Part shown: positions 1-10,610 of the stretch, piece by piece
How the letters are laid out: the number at the start of each line of letters is the position of its first letter
Numbering within the stretch: position 1 is the first letter of the stretch
From: Corallochytrium limacisporum
Lineage: Eukaryota; Opisthokonta
Assembly: GCA_002811645.1 (NCBI GenBank)
Contig: PDIP01000076.1
Location: 1-45,338, forward strand
Length of the DNA stretch: 45,338 nucleotides
Direction of reading: 5' to 3'
Program-made: the position numbers and the translations under genes
Notes under the pieces: generated by a model
Database searches by the model: none
Told to the model about the DNA's origin: nothing
Seen by the model: only the letters and a program-made list of their open reading frames with translations

Positions 1-22
1 GAGAGAGAGAGAGAGAGAGAGA

Positions 23-113
<91 letters not shown>

Positions 114-132
114 TGTGTGTGTGTGAGAGAGA

Positions 133-179
<47 letters not shown>

Positions 180-249
180 TGTGTGTGTGTGTGTGTCAGT
201 GAGTGAGCCGGAGAGCTACACAGAGACAGAGAGAGAGAGAGAGAGCGAT
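1..249. repeat. GA/GT compound microsatellite at the window edge
   Basis: Nearly all of this stretch is (GA)n blocks interrupted by (GT)n blocks near positions 24-41, 112-124 and 179-197. The window starts inside the array, so its true length is unknown. The + strand is almost pure purine in the GA blocks. No gene is supported here; the open frames it creates are artefacts of the dinucleotide repeat. Confidence 0.95.
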
Positions 250-600
250 GGTTTGGGTGCGCGGCGGGCGGGGCAAAGAGCGATCGATCTCTCCCTTTTC
301 CTCCTTTTTCGTCTTTTTGGTTGCAAAAAGGGGGTTCCCTGAGAAAATAAACTATAACACACACACCACACCACACACATGCATGTACACACGACACCGG
401 ACATCGACACGGAGGGCACTTGTGTGACAACACAACATTCCTGATGGTGATGATGATGATGGGCCTTGATGCCCAACACACTCCCCTCCCCCCGGGGGCG
501 CGGCGGCGGCGCCGGTTTTTGCGTTTCCAAACCACCGCCCCTTTCTTTTTTTTTTCCTTTGGGCCATCGCTCTCAAAGCCCCGCGGGCCGAGATCGCATC

Positions 601-603
<3 letters not shown>

Positions 604-650
<47 letters not shown>
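604..650. repeat. (CT)n microsatellite
   Basis: An uninterrupted run of about 23 CT units, the opposite strand sense to the GA array at the window start. A shorter (CT)8 tract follows at about 785-801. Confidence 0.95.
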
Positions 651-653
<3 letters not shown>

Positions 654-1261
654 TCGCAAACGCCGCGATTTCGATTTTTGATATTGTCTTTTTTTTTTTG
701 TTTTTGATTTCTTCCCCGAACCCGCTCCGAGGCCCCGGGGGGGGGGGCTGGCAACTTTGTGCGGTGGTCTCCCCCGTCCGCTGCTCTCTCTCTCTCTCTC
801 TGTGTTTTTCTTCTTTTTTTTTTTGTTTTTGGTTGTTGTTGTCTCTATCTCGATCTCTGGCCCGAGTTGGTGTTTTTTGATTTTCTTTTGTGTGGGTGTG
901 TGTGTGTGGAGATCTTTTGAGATCTTTTTAAATTTATCTCCTCCTTTTTCTTTCTCTTTTCAAGATCTCTGCCCTCTCTTTTTTAATTTCTCTTTTGCCA
1001 CTGAGCATCTCTTTCGTTGGTACTGGGCAGCTCGTGCTTTTTCTTTTCTTTTTGTTTGCTTTTTATTTTCTTTAACTTTTTATATACCTTTTCTTCTTTG
1101 GTGTGTGTGGGCAGAGGTGGCCTGCTCCGATTGGTTCGCTTGGCCTGGCCGGTGTTTAACGGCCGCGAGGGGCGGCCCCCCCCCCCCTTCCTCCCCCGGG
1201 GCCTTCCCCGGGCGGCCGTTTTAAGGTTGTGTGCAAAATACAAAAAGAAAAAAAAAGGAAA

Positions 1262-1460
1262 AGGGAGAGGAGAGAGAGAGAGAGAGAGAGTGAAAGAAAA
1301 GGAGGGCCAAAACAAAAAAAAAGGAAAAAGAAGGGAGAAAAAGCCAAAAATGGGCCCTGTGTTTTTTTTTTTATTTTTGGGTGGTGGTGGTGTTTGGTGA
1401 GATAGAGAGAGAGAGAGCGAGAGCCAGAGCCAGAGCCAGAGACACAGAGAGAGAGAGATT
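1262..1460. repeat. GA-rich tracts with an AGAGCC hexanucleotide block
   Basis: Purine-rich simple sequence: (GA)n at about 1270-1290, A-rich runs to about 1345, then (GA)n at 1401-1420 and 1441-1458 flanking about three AGAGCC units. Immediately upstream (about 1165-1215) are C-run/G-run blocks able to form GC hairpins. No coding content is seen. Confidence 0.85.
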
Positions 1461-1734
1461 CTCTTCCCTTTTTTTTTCCTTGTTGGGTGTGTGTGTCCCG
1501 TCCTTGTGTGGTGGTGGTGGAGGAGTTTGTTTCCTTTCGTAATTGGTGTGGTTGGTCACGGCTCCCAACGGAGGTGTCTAGGTACTTTGGGGACACGGGG
1601 ACATGTCTGCGCAGCGTGCCGTGTGGGACAGGACGACAAAAGGGTTGAGAAAAGACATCACGGTGTCACGCATAGCGAACTAAGCGCCATTGCACTTTAA
1701 CGCACTTTGACACAACACACATCACATACATCTT

Positions 1735-1754
1735 TCGTATTTCTTCTTTTGTAG
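1735..1754 (+). other. Candidate 3' splice acceptor in the SURF4 5' UTR
   Basis: A T/C-rich tract runs directly into GTAG ending at 1754, 24 bp before the SURF4 ATG. This is the form of a spliceosomal 3' splice site and would place the only intron in the 5' UTR. The donor was not identified. Inference from sequence only. Confidence 0.35.
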
Positions 1755-1778
1755 GACAGCGCAAAATAACTTTGTTGA

Positions 1779-2765
1779 ATGTCACCCAACGACTTTAACA
1801 ACGGCTTCTACAACAAGAACTCGGGTAACGTAGGAGGCAGCAACCTAAGCAACAAGGCCAACACTAACAACACTTTCGGTATCAACCCCAGCCCTCAACA
1901 CATCAGTATGGATCCTGCCAACACCTGGGGAGTCTCCAACCAGGGCACCGCTGCCCCGGGAACAGAGGGCAGCTTTGCCAAAACTCTGCAAGAGATCGAG
2001 GAACGGTCCGAGGAAATTTCCAAGGCCCTTCGCAAGGTCCTGCCCCACATTGGCCGCATTTTGGTTACCTCCACGTTCCTCGACGACGGTCTGCGCATGA
2101 TCTTCCAGTGGAATGAACAGATGAAATATCTCACCAAACAATTTTGGGGCTTTTCCACCCTGGCCGCAATCTTTATCGTTATTAACATGATCGTTCAATT
2201 GGGTGCCACCGGCATGATTGTGGCTCGCTACCAGCTCACTATCGCTGCCATTGCCCTGGCCGGTATCGTCGTGATCCAGACCCTGACTTACACTGCCCTG
2301 TGGGATGCAGGCTTCTTCCTGAAGTCGATGTCTGTGCTCGGTGGCCTGGTCCTCATCGTGGCCCAGGACAATCAAAACATCCAGCAGAAGTTCACCGGTG
2401 CCCTGACCACGGACGCGGACAAGAAGCCCGTGAACAACTTGCTGCTGGCGGGACGGCTGATGATTGTGCTGCTGGTTCTGTGCAGCTATGAGATGTTCCT
2501 GCCAGTGTACATTGTGTCCCTGGCACTGGCTCTGTGCATTGTGGCGGGATTCCAGACCAAGTCTGCCTCTCTCGTGCTCATGGTCATTCTGTTCCTGTAC
2601 GACATTGTTGTGAACCAGTTCTGGACCGTCAGGTCCACTACCTACAGGTACGATCTGCTCAAGTACGACTTCTTCCAGCTGCTGTCCGTGGTGGGTGCCC
2701 TGGCGCTGCTGACAGCCATGGGTGCTGGTGACATCAGCGTGGACAAGCGCAAGAAGGACTTCTAA
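1779..2765 (+). CDS. SURF4: SURF4/Erv29-family ER cargo receptor
   Basis: A 328-residue multi-pass membrane protein of the SURF4/Erv29 family, which recruits soluble secretory cargo into COPII vesicles at the ER and cycles through the early Golgi. Residues from about 75 follow the family closely: the HIGRILVTSTFLDDGLRM segment, the FQWNEQ motif, LWDAGFFLKSMSVLGGLVLIVAQ, then a LLKYDFFQLLSVVGALALL segment near the C terminus. About seven hydrophobic segments are visible. The last four residues are KKDF, a classical KKxx COPI retrieval signal, as expected. The first ~70 residues are an Asn/Gly/Ser-rich extension that animal SURF4 (about 270 aa) lacks. The start is the first ATG of the frame; its context is weak (T at -3). 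The CDS is uninterrupted. A long frame antisense to it is a codon-usage shadow. Confidence 0.95.
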   Translation: MSPNDFNNGFYNKNSGNVGGSNLSNKANTNNTFGINPSPQHISMDPANTWGVSNQGTAAPGTEGSFAKTLQEIEERSEEISKALRKVLPHIGRILVTSTFLDDGLRMIFQWNEQMKYLTKQFWGFSTLAAIFIVINMIVQLGATGMIVARYQLTIAAIALAGIVVIQTLTYTALWDAGFFLKSMSVLGGLVLIVAQDNQNIQQKFTGALTTDADKKPVNNLLLAGRLMIVLLVLCSYEMFLPVYIVSLALALCIVAGFQTKSASLVLMVILFLYDIVVNQFWTVRSTTYRYDLLKYDFFQLLSVVGALALLTAMGAGDISVDKRKKDF

Positions 2766-3311
2766 AGCTGTGAATCGCCCCAGCAAGCACCTATACAGGG
2801 AAGAGCCAACCGGGAAAAAGGGGGGGGGAGGGGAAAGGGGAACGAACAAACCACTCGCATTTCATTTCATCCAACATGTTAGTCCATGCATTTCAAGGCC
2901 CCTGTCTCCCTGTCACTACTGGAATGCACGGTAAATGGATGTCCGCACATCCATTTTCTTTTCTTTTTGTAGTAGAAAACTGCACCGCACACAACGCACG
3001 CAACGCACGCACGCACGCACAAGTGCCCAATACAGTCTACGATCACCACGCACTCGGAGCCATCAGCAAAATGTTGACGCATTATGGTGAAGATTCATTT
3101 GGAGATCTTGTAGAAACTGATCGAGTTCACTTTGAGGATGTTATCTAGCTAGTTGTTGGTTTCTTTAATGAATTGATTTCTTACATGTGTCTCTCATGAC
3201 GGATTGTTGATGCTGATGGTCATGAAGGTTGCTGGGAGGTTATGGTACAGGGTGCAATTTCCCACACTTTGTTCTGGTTTGGTTGTTTGTTTCTTCGTCG
3301 TTTGGCATGCA
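2766..3311. other. Convergent intergenic region SURF4 / 5-phosphatase
   Basis: Shared 3' flank of two convergent genes. It contains a G-run at about 2820-2835, a (CGCA)n-like stretch at about 2996-3020 and a T/C-rich tract ending in GTAG at about 2972 that resembles a splice acceptor but has no recognisable exon after it. No clear AATAAA was found. No gene is supported. Confidence 0.5.
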
Positions 3312-5747
3312 TCAGGCCAGGAACGGATCGACCTCGTACGGATCGGTGAGCTTCAAGTCGGCCTCCATGGTCGCGTACACTGGTTTGTGATCGCTCAGCT
3401 TGACATCAAACGCAGTGTTGTAGTCTACTAGGCGCATGCTCGCCACCGCGTCGGCATCTTCATCCTTCACATCGAAATCGAGGTCCAGTGGTTTGCCCAT
3501 CATGGCTCTGCCGAACGGATCCGTCTCATCCCTTGGACAGCGAAACAGAATACGGTCAGTGTACGAGGGAATGCGACACTTCTTGGACGTGTCGTAGATG
3601 TCCGTGCCATTGTCAAACTTGTAGGTGGGCGCGAAGAGCAATTCTCCCTCCTGGAATCCTTGGAGGACACGTCCCCGTCGCATTTCCTTGCGGAGCTGGT
3701 CGTTCGCATGCAGGACTTCAAGCATGCCGTTGCGAATGACAGCATCGACAATCTTCCGGCTGCCATCGACACGGTAATTCATGTCGCCGAACCAGCAAAC
3801 CCGGTCGAAGCGCGTGGTAAGGTCCGCACGCAGAGACGCAGGCATCAGATCGCCTGTCACTGACTCGCGAATCACGCCTGGAAGTTCTCCTGCCGGATTT
3901 GCTTCCGTGGAATCTGTGCTCTGTGACATAGGCGACACCAGAAGCGGAGCTCCGGACTTTGAACGGTGCTGCGGCGGCTCGGTCGACTTGCTCCTACTGA
4001 GTCGACGCATAAAGCCGGACAGACGGGTCGGGCTGCGGGTTGGGCTCACACGGGACTCGCGAGGATTCGCTGTAGGTCTGTCCTCGTCTTTGTCGTCACC
4101 TGTGGGTTGCTGTTGGATACTTGGACTCGATGAACGTGTCGCGAGCGAAAAGTTGCTGCGAAGGCTGCTTCGGCTCAATATCAGATCAGCAGAACCTTGC
4201 GATGCCACACTCCGCAGCGGAACGGTTGAAGCGGGATTCGGCGTCCCGCTGCGCTGTGCTAGGCTGGTTGGCACAACCTTGTCCTCGGAAACTGCACAAG
4301 CCCGACAGATCTTTTCGATGCAAAGCCGGCGCTTCGTCACTTCGCCCTGGTGCGCGGGCAGGTGGCAGTTCACAAAGACGAATGAGGTGTCCGCGAGGCG
4401 GAAACTGATGGCTGTACCACCCTTGTTCCCAACCACACCACCGATACCGGTTGCAACCGAAGTGGATTGGACATTGTAGATGAATGGTACGAGCTCCTTT
4501 CGCACAAAGACAATCATGTACAACCAGTACATGCGCTGCATGCGAATTGCCGTGTACCGTCCATGGCTGGCGAAGACGTCTGCGAACGTCAGAGTGGTCT
4601 TCTTGTGCATCTGTCCATTCCCTTCTTGGGCACTGTCTCTCCCAGTAACATCACCATTATCCTGCGGTTGTGGTTGCTGCCATTCATTGTCGCTACCGCA
4701 CATCATGGACCGTAGCACACGATCCCAATGCTCCCAATGCTTGCTCTGCTCTTGCAGGCCGATCGCCACAATGTCATGCCCATCTCTAACACCGACAGAG
4801 CCCAACAGGGCAACCATTTGTTCAACATCATGTTCGGGTGGCATCTGTTCATTCGTGTTGAAAGTCACGCAGTGAACCTGGATGTTGCGGTCGGGATAGA
4901 GCTCAAGCAGTGTGCCCCACTGCGGATGTGCATCACGCAAGGTCCGGTCTGGTGCTAGGAGCAGACGATCCTCGACAAACTTCAAAGCCTCCTCCACCGA
5001 TTCGTCCTCCTCCTCACGCCCAATCAAAAGAGTTTCGCCCGTATCCGCGTCATAGGGGTGCATGGATTTAGACACGGCTTTCACCTCACTGTCATCGTCC
5101 TCGTCCTCCACCGAAGGCTCTTGCTTGGGCGCCGCCTTGTCGACGACCATCCCCAAGGAAGACCGGTCCCGAGCGGGAGATTTACGGCGGTGTATGTAAC
5201 TATGGCTTCGTCGGGGCTGGTGGAGATGCCTGTCGTCTGCCAGTGGGAAGTACGTGTGGTCGTTCTCCGAACTGATCTGGACCATACGGCGCGTACCACT
5301 GTCCCTGCTCAAGCGCAGTCTATCGAGCGCACCCATAGAAGAATGCTGCTGGTTGAGGTCAGTGGAACTGCGGTGCGACAGGAGCGACAGATCCACTCGG
5401 GACCTGGCCGTCTCTGCAGCGTGCAATAGTGCATTACTCAGCTTGAGGGCTTTGTTAATGTTCAGACTGAATTCCGTTGTTCCGTCCTGGTCCCTCTCAC
5501 GACCCCGATCATTGTCTGGGTCTCCATGGTCTTCTTCATCCTCTACGTGTTCTAATATACCGGTGTCCGTGGATCCCGTCGAGGAACATGATATGGTGTC
5601 AGCTTCTTTGCTCTGTGGCTTCTCCTCATTAGTTTGTGCTTCTCCACATGGCGTGGCCAAGCCGGCAGCCTTCTGTTGCTGTACTAGAACCTCCAAATCA
5701 CGACCACATATTCCCTTGTGGGCAAGCTGTTTAAGTAAAGGCAGCAT
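3312..5747 (-). CDS. Inositol polyphosphate 5-phosphatase
   Basis: An 811-residue protein of the Mg-dependent inositol-polyphosphate 5-phosphatase family (INPP5/synaptojanin/Inp5x superfamily), which removes the 5-phosphate from phosphoinositides or soluble inositol phosphates. The catalytic domain spans about residues 281-801 with the family motifs in order: GLQEQ (330-334), GNKGG (440-444), NCHLPAHQGE (460-469), WFGDMNYRVD (652-661), PTYKFD (707-712), SYTDRIL (728-734) and SDHKPV (785-790). All key catalytic residues look intact. A ~150-residue Ser/Arg/Pro-rich insertion (487-638) splits the domain between the HLPAH and GDMNYR motifs. Residues 1-280 are low-complexity and acidic with no recognised domain; no SH2, Sac1, RhoGAP or CaaX signature is seen, so the subfamily is uncertain. 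The start is the first true ATG, 5747; the frame extends 14 codons upstream only with a TTG. An upstream coding exon cannot be excluded. Confidence 0.93.
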   Translation of the reverse strand: MLPLLKQLAHKGICGRDLEVLVQQQKAAGLATPCGEAQTNEEKPQSKEADTISCSSTGSTDTGILEHVEDEEDHGDPDNDRGRERDQDGTTEFSLNINKALKLSNALLHAAETARSRVDLSLLSHRSSTDLNQQHSSMGALDRLRLSRDSGTRRMVQISSENDHTYFPLADDRHLHQPRRSHSYIHRRKSPARDRSSLGMVVDKAAPKQEPSVEDEDDDSEVKAVSKSMHPYDADTGETLLIGREEEDESVEEALKFVEDRLLLAPDRTLRDAHPQWGTLLELYPDRNIQVHCVTFNTNEQMPPEHDVEQMVALLGSVGVRDGHDIVAIGLQEQSKHWEHWDRVLRSMMCGSDNEWQQPQPQDNGDVTGRDSAQEGNGQMHKKTTLTFADVFASHGRYTAIRMQRMYWLYMIVFVRKELVPFIYNVQSTSVATGIGGVVGNKGGTAISFRLADTSFVFVNCHLPAHQGEVTKRRLCIEKICRACAVSEDKVVPTSLAQRSGTPNPASTVPLRSVASQGSADLILSRSSLRSNFSLATRSSSPSIQQQPTGDDKDEDRPTANPRESRVSPTRSPTRLSGFMRRLSRSKSTEPPQHRSKSGAPLLVSPMSQSTDSTEANPAGELPGVIRESVTGDLMPASLRADLTTRFDRVCWFGDMNYRVDGSRKIVDAVIRNGMLEVLHANDQLRKEMRRGRVLQGFQEGELLFAPTYKFDNGTDIYDTSKKCRIPSYTDRILFRCPRDETDPFGRAMMGKPLDLDFDVKDEDADAVASMRLVDYNTAFDVKLSDHKPVYATMEADLKLTDPYEVDPFLA

Positions 5748-8280
5748 GTCAATGTAAGTCTGTATTCGGAGCCAACCTATCGGCCTCAAGATTATCTAGT
5801 TACTGAAGCGTGTTCCAGGTTTCTCTTAAATCTACATAACGGGGCACCCTCCCCGATAAATACTAGCGAAGCCACTAGATCAGTTTAGCCCCCATTGACC
5901 TTCGGTGACCTGGATCACTGCATTTATCACAGCATATGATCAGATCTACGTAAAGTTATCTTTATTAGCTTGGCAGGTGCTACAGTACATCAAGTTCGTT
6001 TCCGTTCCGTTCTGGTCCAATCCAAGGCTGAAGAGAGTGAGTGGCCGTGCAGAGCCTGCCAGTGTTCGTGAGACCCCAGCGCCAGCCGTCATCCGTCATT
6101 CCTTTCCCCCCCCCCCCTCCTTAAGCCCTTGCTGGAAAGCCCTAAGTGGCACAATGGGAAAACGCTTGCGTGTACTGGGGAAAGAGGAAAAGGGCCAACA
6201 GCCATTGTATTTTACTATTGGAGCAGCAAAACCAGGCACTCCACTGGTGTGGTGATGAGTAGGGGTGAATAGGTGGCGGCGCCGTCCAGGGACCTGGGCG
6301 TAGCTGGATTGGTTGGTAGGTTTAAATATTTAGTGATTTTGTTGGTTTCGATTATTTTCTTATTAAGAAATATAAACCAATATTTTCAATCTTAATTGAT
6401 TTAGAAGGCCAGGGACACATTAGTGTATCAACAAGGATCACGGGTTCGTAATCTGTACCCCTTGATCATTTTGAAATATATTTCTACGTGTGAATCATAC
6501 TGAGGTGTAGCATCGTTGATGTGGCTGCTTTATATATACAATATTCTGCGTTCTTGAAAAATCAAATCAGAAGAGAATAAAGACGTTCATTTTCTGACCT
6601 CTGAGAAATTATCTAGTTTATTACACATAAGGTAGATAAATCAGATTCTTTTATCCCCGATCACTCCACTGCCGCGACTTTCGAGGTTTCTCAGGGTGTC
6701 CGGGAACGAAGCTTAAGAAGGAACGGCTTTTGTAGGCTCACAGCGTACTCTATACTGAAACAACTGCTGAGAACAGGCAGTTTGTAAAAATTCTCCGCTC
6801 CTCCCTGTTGATTCCCCGCCATAGCTGCTCACTCGCCTACAGGCGGCCGCGGTCACTTGGGTAACCCTAGCGGAAGAGAACACATGGCTTATCTATACTA
6901 AAACTATAACATTTTCTCGACTGAAACGCATAGATAGGTGTCAAAATTGGTACCACTCTCGCGACTAAGAGCAACACTTTTGTAAGCTCAACGGACGGGG
7001 AATAAAATCTTAGTTCGCCGGCTGTGCGCAAGCGATTTGATGGGTCACAGAGAATAGCACCACAACACATCATACATTAAGTATAACAATCGATCGTGGC
7101 CAGGTGGCTGCGGAAATGACGCACATGTTGTCTCGTTTGCAGGTACGCACACGATATCTGTGCACAATGCCGCGGCCAGTCTGATCAGGCCCCAACTCCC
7201 TCCCCTCGGGCGACTGTCCTGGAAACTACTAAAATACGGCCATGTATAAATATTTTGTAAGTTAAATATATTTGCTACACTTATTATATACTGACTGTTA
7301 TAAATATTTCGATGGGTTTGTCGTGGTGGGCATTTGCGCCCCGGGGAGGTTTTCTCTTTGGTTTCATTGGTTCGGTGGTTCCTTCTCTCGTCCTCGTTGG
7401 TAGCTAACCGCTGGCCAAGGATGGTCAAAGTTGTTTCTTCCTTTCTTTTTTTCTTTTTTTGGGAGAGGGGGGGGGGGTAAGAGGCGACAACCGGACGGAG
7501 GGGAGAGGAGAGGAAGGAGGAGGGAGAATCTAATTTCACGCCACCCGCTTACTATATACAACGTCATTGGAAGCTTAGTACGCTATCGAGGGCACGGGTA
7601 GGTAAGACCGGAGATGGGGAGGAAGTGATGAGGCCCATTTTGGGTTGCGACGGCTCTCGAAAGGGCTAAGTTGACCATTGGCATGTTTGCTGGTAAATAC
7701 CAATAGCAAACGAACTGAAGAAAATTTTTGGGAAAGAAAACGAAAACAGCCTAAGGCTCATAGCATCCACAAAATAGACTCCTGTCATAAGTCATCGCCT
7801 TTCAACGGATATGTGCTCACCACAGCTCCAATGAAGAGCACGTCTATCTATTACATATGCATGTGTTCCATGATGATTTCAGTCTTGTCCAGAAGACCTA
7901 TTGTCCCAGCACCCCACGACAGAGTCTCACCAACACACGAAATCAGCGCTTCTCGAGCCCATTCGCTTGCGATTCGAGGGGCACAAGTTCCCTATGTTCC
8001 CTATAGAGACGCATACTCACTCCCGCGGCCAATCTCTTGGGGGGGGGGATGGGAGGGGGATCACTGCAGGTTTGTCCACCACCCGCTGACATGGGCTGGT
8101 CGACGCCCATTCCCCAATGGTCGGCACGGAAGCTTAGGCCGACCATAGAGCATTCAACACTTACTGATTGTCTATATCACTCTTGAACAGCAAACGATGA
8201 TTTAAATATAGACGGCACGGGTATGCTATCCCCAATCATGGAGCAGACGTATAGAGATTACGACAATGATTGGGTTTATT
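5748..8280. other. Gene-free intergenic region, first part
   Basis: Upstream flank of the 5-phosphatase gene. No protein family, tRNA or rRNA was recognised. Contents: a C12 run at 6106-6117, an AT-rich patch at about 6310-6670, two similar TATAAATATTT stretches at about 7245 and 7298, a T-rich tract followed by G11 at 7467-7477, and a G10 run at 8039-8048. Open frames are short and compositionally unlike the confirmed genes. Confidence 0.5.
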
Positions 8281-9127
8281 TATAGCACCAATCGCACACG
8301 TGTGTGACAACCCCGTTACACAATGGTGACGAAACACTTCGGCATCATCAATTCAGTACACATTGTATTGACTTTCTGCACACAATCTTGATGATATTCT
8401 CTCCGCTTCTTGCGTTTCGTGTTCTGTGTCACAACAAACCGATAAATTCCGACCCGACTGGGTCGCGGTCGAGGAACGGCAATATTAACATTTCGTTGGT
8501 ACCACAGGAATTTTCCACAGTTCCCACAGTACTGACAATTAGTTTCAAGTCAGAGCGATTCCGGTTGTGCACCCGCCTGCGGGGGTGGGATGTTTTGTTC
8601 TCTTTGTCCTTTGTTTCTTTCTTTCTTTCTTTCTTTTTTATGTTTTTGTATTCGTGATCCGTTCTTTGCCGGGCTTTGGGCCGGTCCCGATAGGTACTTG
8701 TGCGATCCAAACAACTGTTTTGTATTCTGAATACATTACACGTCCAGCACGTGATAGAACATTATCCAATTCAGTTCAGGGCAAATGTACAAACAACCAC
8801 GATCCCCGTCGGACTATTCCCTTCCGACGGCCCGTACGGCTCTTGACCACCCACCCTCCCTTCTGTCCCTCTCTGCAACTTTTTCCAGTTCCCAACAACT
8901 CTCATTAGCTTTTGTGCAACATCTTGCCCTTTTTTTTTCCCTCTGTCTCACACCCTCCATGCATTTGCTATGGATAGCATGCGTTCAATACTGTTGTACA
9001 CGGTCCACGTAAAGGTGGTTACACTGACAGGCACACACTCGAAAAATTTTCCCTTCTCCTGTGCTCCGTTATAATTTGTAAAACTAATTGTGGCGGGCTG
9101 AGACATTGGGACCAGGTACCAGCGCCT

Positions 9128-9143
9128 CCCCCCCCCCCCCCCC
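9128..9143. repeat. C16 homopolymer
   Basis: Sixteen consecutive C residues on the + strand, one of several long poly-C/poly-G runs in the intergenic DNA of this window. Confidence 0.95.
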
Positions 9144-10519
9144 TCTTTCGGAAAGACGAAGCAAGGTTAGGGACCAGAGAACGGTGCCCCGACGTACCTA
9201 CGCGCGTTTACGTCTCAGTTAGCACTGAATGTGAGGGCTTTTTTTTGCCAGCGCGGCGGCATACCGCGGCCTTTTTGGTTCCCAAGTTTTCCTTTTTGAC
9301 AAAACATTTGCGGCGTCGAACGACGACACAGGCGAGCAAGCTCTGCTATACTCCTTCCGCCTTCCCCCCCTCCCTCCTCTCTTCCTCCGCCGAGGCACTG
9401 TTTCCGCAAACGGGTCCTCCACCTGCAAATACCAAAAGTCCTTCACATGTGTAGTTAATTCCTAATATTTTAAGTACTGATAGGGAGGGTAATGAAATTG
9501 GTTGAGAGGTATGCGGGTTGACGATATGCGATTTTTTTAACGCCGTTATCCTCATTTTTCTCCCTCTCCATTTTTTTTCTTTTTTCGCTAATGTTTTCTT
9601 TGGGGCGGGAGTACTGAGTAGGGCGAATGGGACCCCCAATTGTTTCAAAGGCATCTGTGTCAGCTGACTTGGGGGAAGTTCCAAGGACGCGCGAGCACGC
9701 ATACCACCACCACCACCACCATACATACTCACACAATACTCTACCACCGTCTGTGTTCTTTTTTTCTTTTTACTTTAATCGTCTGTTGCTCTGTTTTTTT
9801 TTCTGGGTGTTCGCCTTTGTTCCGGTCTGGTGAGATATCGGTTAGCTCCACTCTCCGGTGCCCAGTCACACTATGAGTTCGTTTCCCATAAATAAAAAAA
9901 AATTCTCCCCCGCCCGCCCCACGGCCCGGTCTTCCCTTCCCTTACGGGGCGGCGCCTCGCTTCGGGAGGATTTGGGGACAGCGGGCATGCATGCCCCGGT
10001 GTTGTTGGGGGTGGCGACGTTCCTTAGATAAAGTACGGAGAAAAATTAATTGGGAATATAATACCTGAGTGACCCTTTGGAGGAGGGAGGGGCCCTCTAT
10101 GACCACCCCCCGTGGACTGCTTGGGATCCGGTTGGGCCCGGTGTGTCCTGCGGGGGACCCTTTCACTCCTGGGCCCCGGTGAGCAAGTGCGGGAAGCGTG
10201 GCAATACGGAAATGTCACAACCCCACAGACCCTCGTACTCTGTGTTGTGGTGACTGACACCGGGCGAGAACCTAAGGGCATCCGAGCGACGTTACTTCTT
10301 TTGGGACTCGATGAGATGAATGCCATACAATCTGCAATTTTTGTTTGTTTGACCAAGTGACTCAGACGAAAAAGTCACTGTCACATCTTGTATTCATGAG
10401 GACGTGTAAGGCTACGTCAAGAATAGATCTTACAAAATAGCACATATACAGATATTCTAATTACACAAAAAAGCATTCGGGATTTAGCGTAAAAGAAATT
10501 GCACGGTACTAGTCGTCCG

Positions 10520-10544
10520 TCTCTTTCTTGCATCCCATTTTCAG
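10520..10544 (+). other. Candidate 3' splice acceptor in the ALAS 5' UTR
   Basis: A pyrimidine-rich tract ends in TTTTCAG at 10544, 66 bp before the ALAS ATG. A GTGAGC donor-like site at 10179 would give a 366-bp 5' UTR intron; other donors are possible. No transcript evidence is available. Confidence 0.4.
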
Positions 10545-10610
10545 TCAAGGGATTCGGATATCCTAGGTTAGCCGGGTCTGTGGCAGATAGAAGAAATACA
10601 CAGCTTAGCC

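Larger units (their letters stand above)
250..1778. other. Gene-free, simple-sequence upstream region of SURF4
   Basis: No credible gene: open frames here consist of Ser/Leu, Arg/Glu or Phe-rich translations of microsatellites and T-runs. A CCCC-G11 block lies at 733-747 and a long C-run/GC palindrome cluster at 1165-1215. The last 200 bp become ordinary mixed sequence and presumably hold the SURF4 promoter and 5' UTR. No TATA box is clear. Confidence 0.6.
8281..10610. other. Gene-free intergenic region, ALAS upstream flank
   Basis: No gene recognised. Contains a (TTTC)n tract at about 8614-8636, a C16 run at 9128-9143, (CAC)n at about 9705-9722, and several T-runs. The final ~450 bp probably hold the ALAS promoter and 5' UTR, including the acceptor-like site annotated separately and a GTGAGC donor-like site at 10179. 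Confidence 0.5.

Noticed and set aside
420-707. Ser/Leu-rich open frame across the CT repeat
   Set aside because: It is a translation of a dinucleotide microsatellite.
1845-2849. 334-codon open frame antisense to SURF4
   Set aside because: His/Gln-rich translation produced by codon bias of the real gene; no family features. Similar antisense frames over ALAS and the OB-fold gene were also dismissed.
2876-3148. 90-codon frame downstream of SURF4 with an acceptor-like site inside
   Set aside because: No recognisable domain, and it lies in the 3' flank between convergent genes.
5748-5789. N-terminal extension of the 5-phosphatase from a TTG
   Set aside because: Non-ATG start with no supporting evidence; the first ATG at 5747 was used.
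10171-10185. 15-mer GGGCCCCGGTGAGCA also present at 40866-40880
   Set aside because: In 45 kb about one exact 15-mer pair on the same strand is expected by chance, so it is not evidence of a dispersed repeat.
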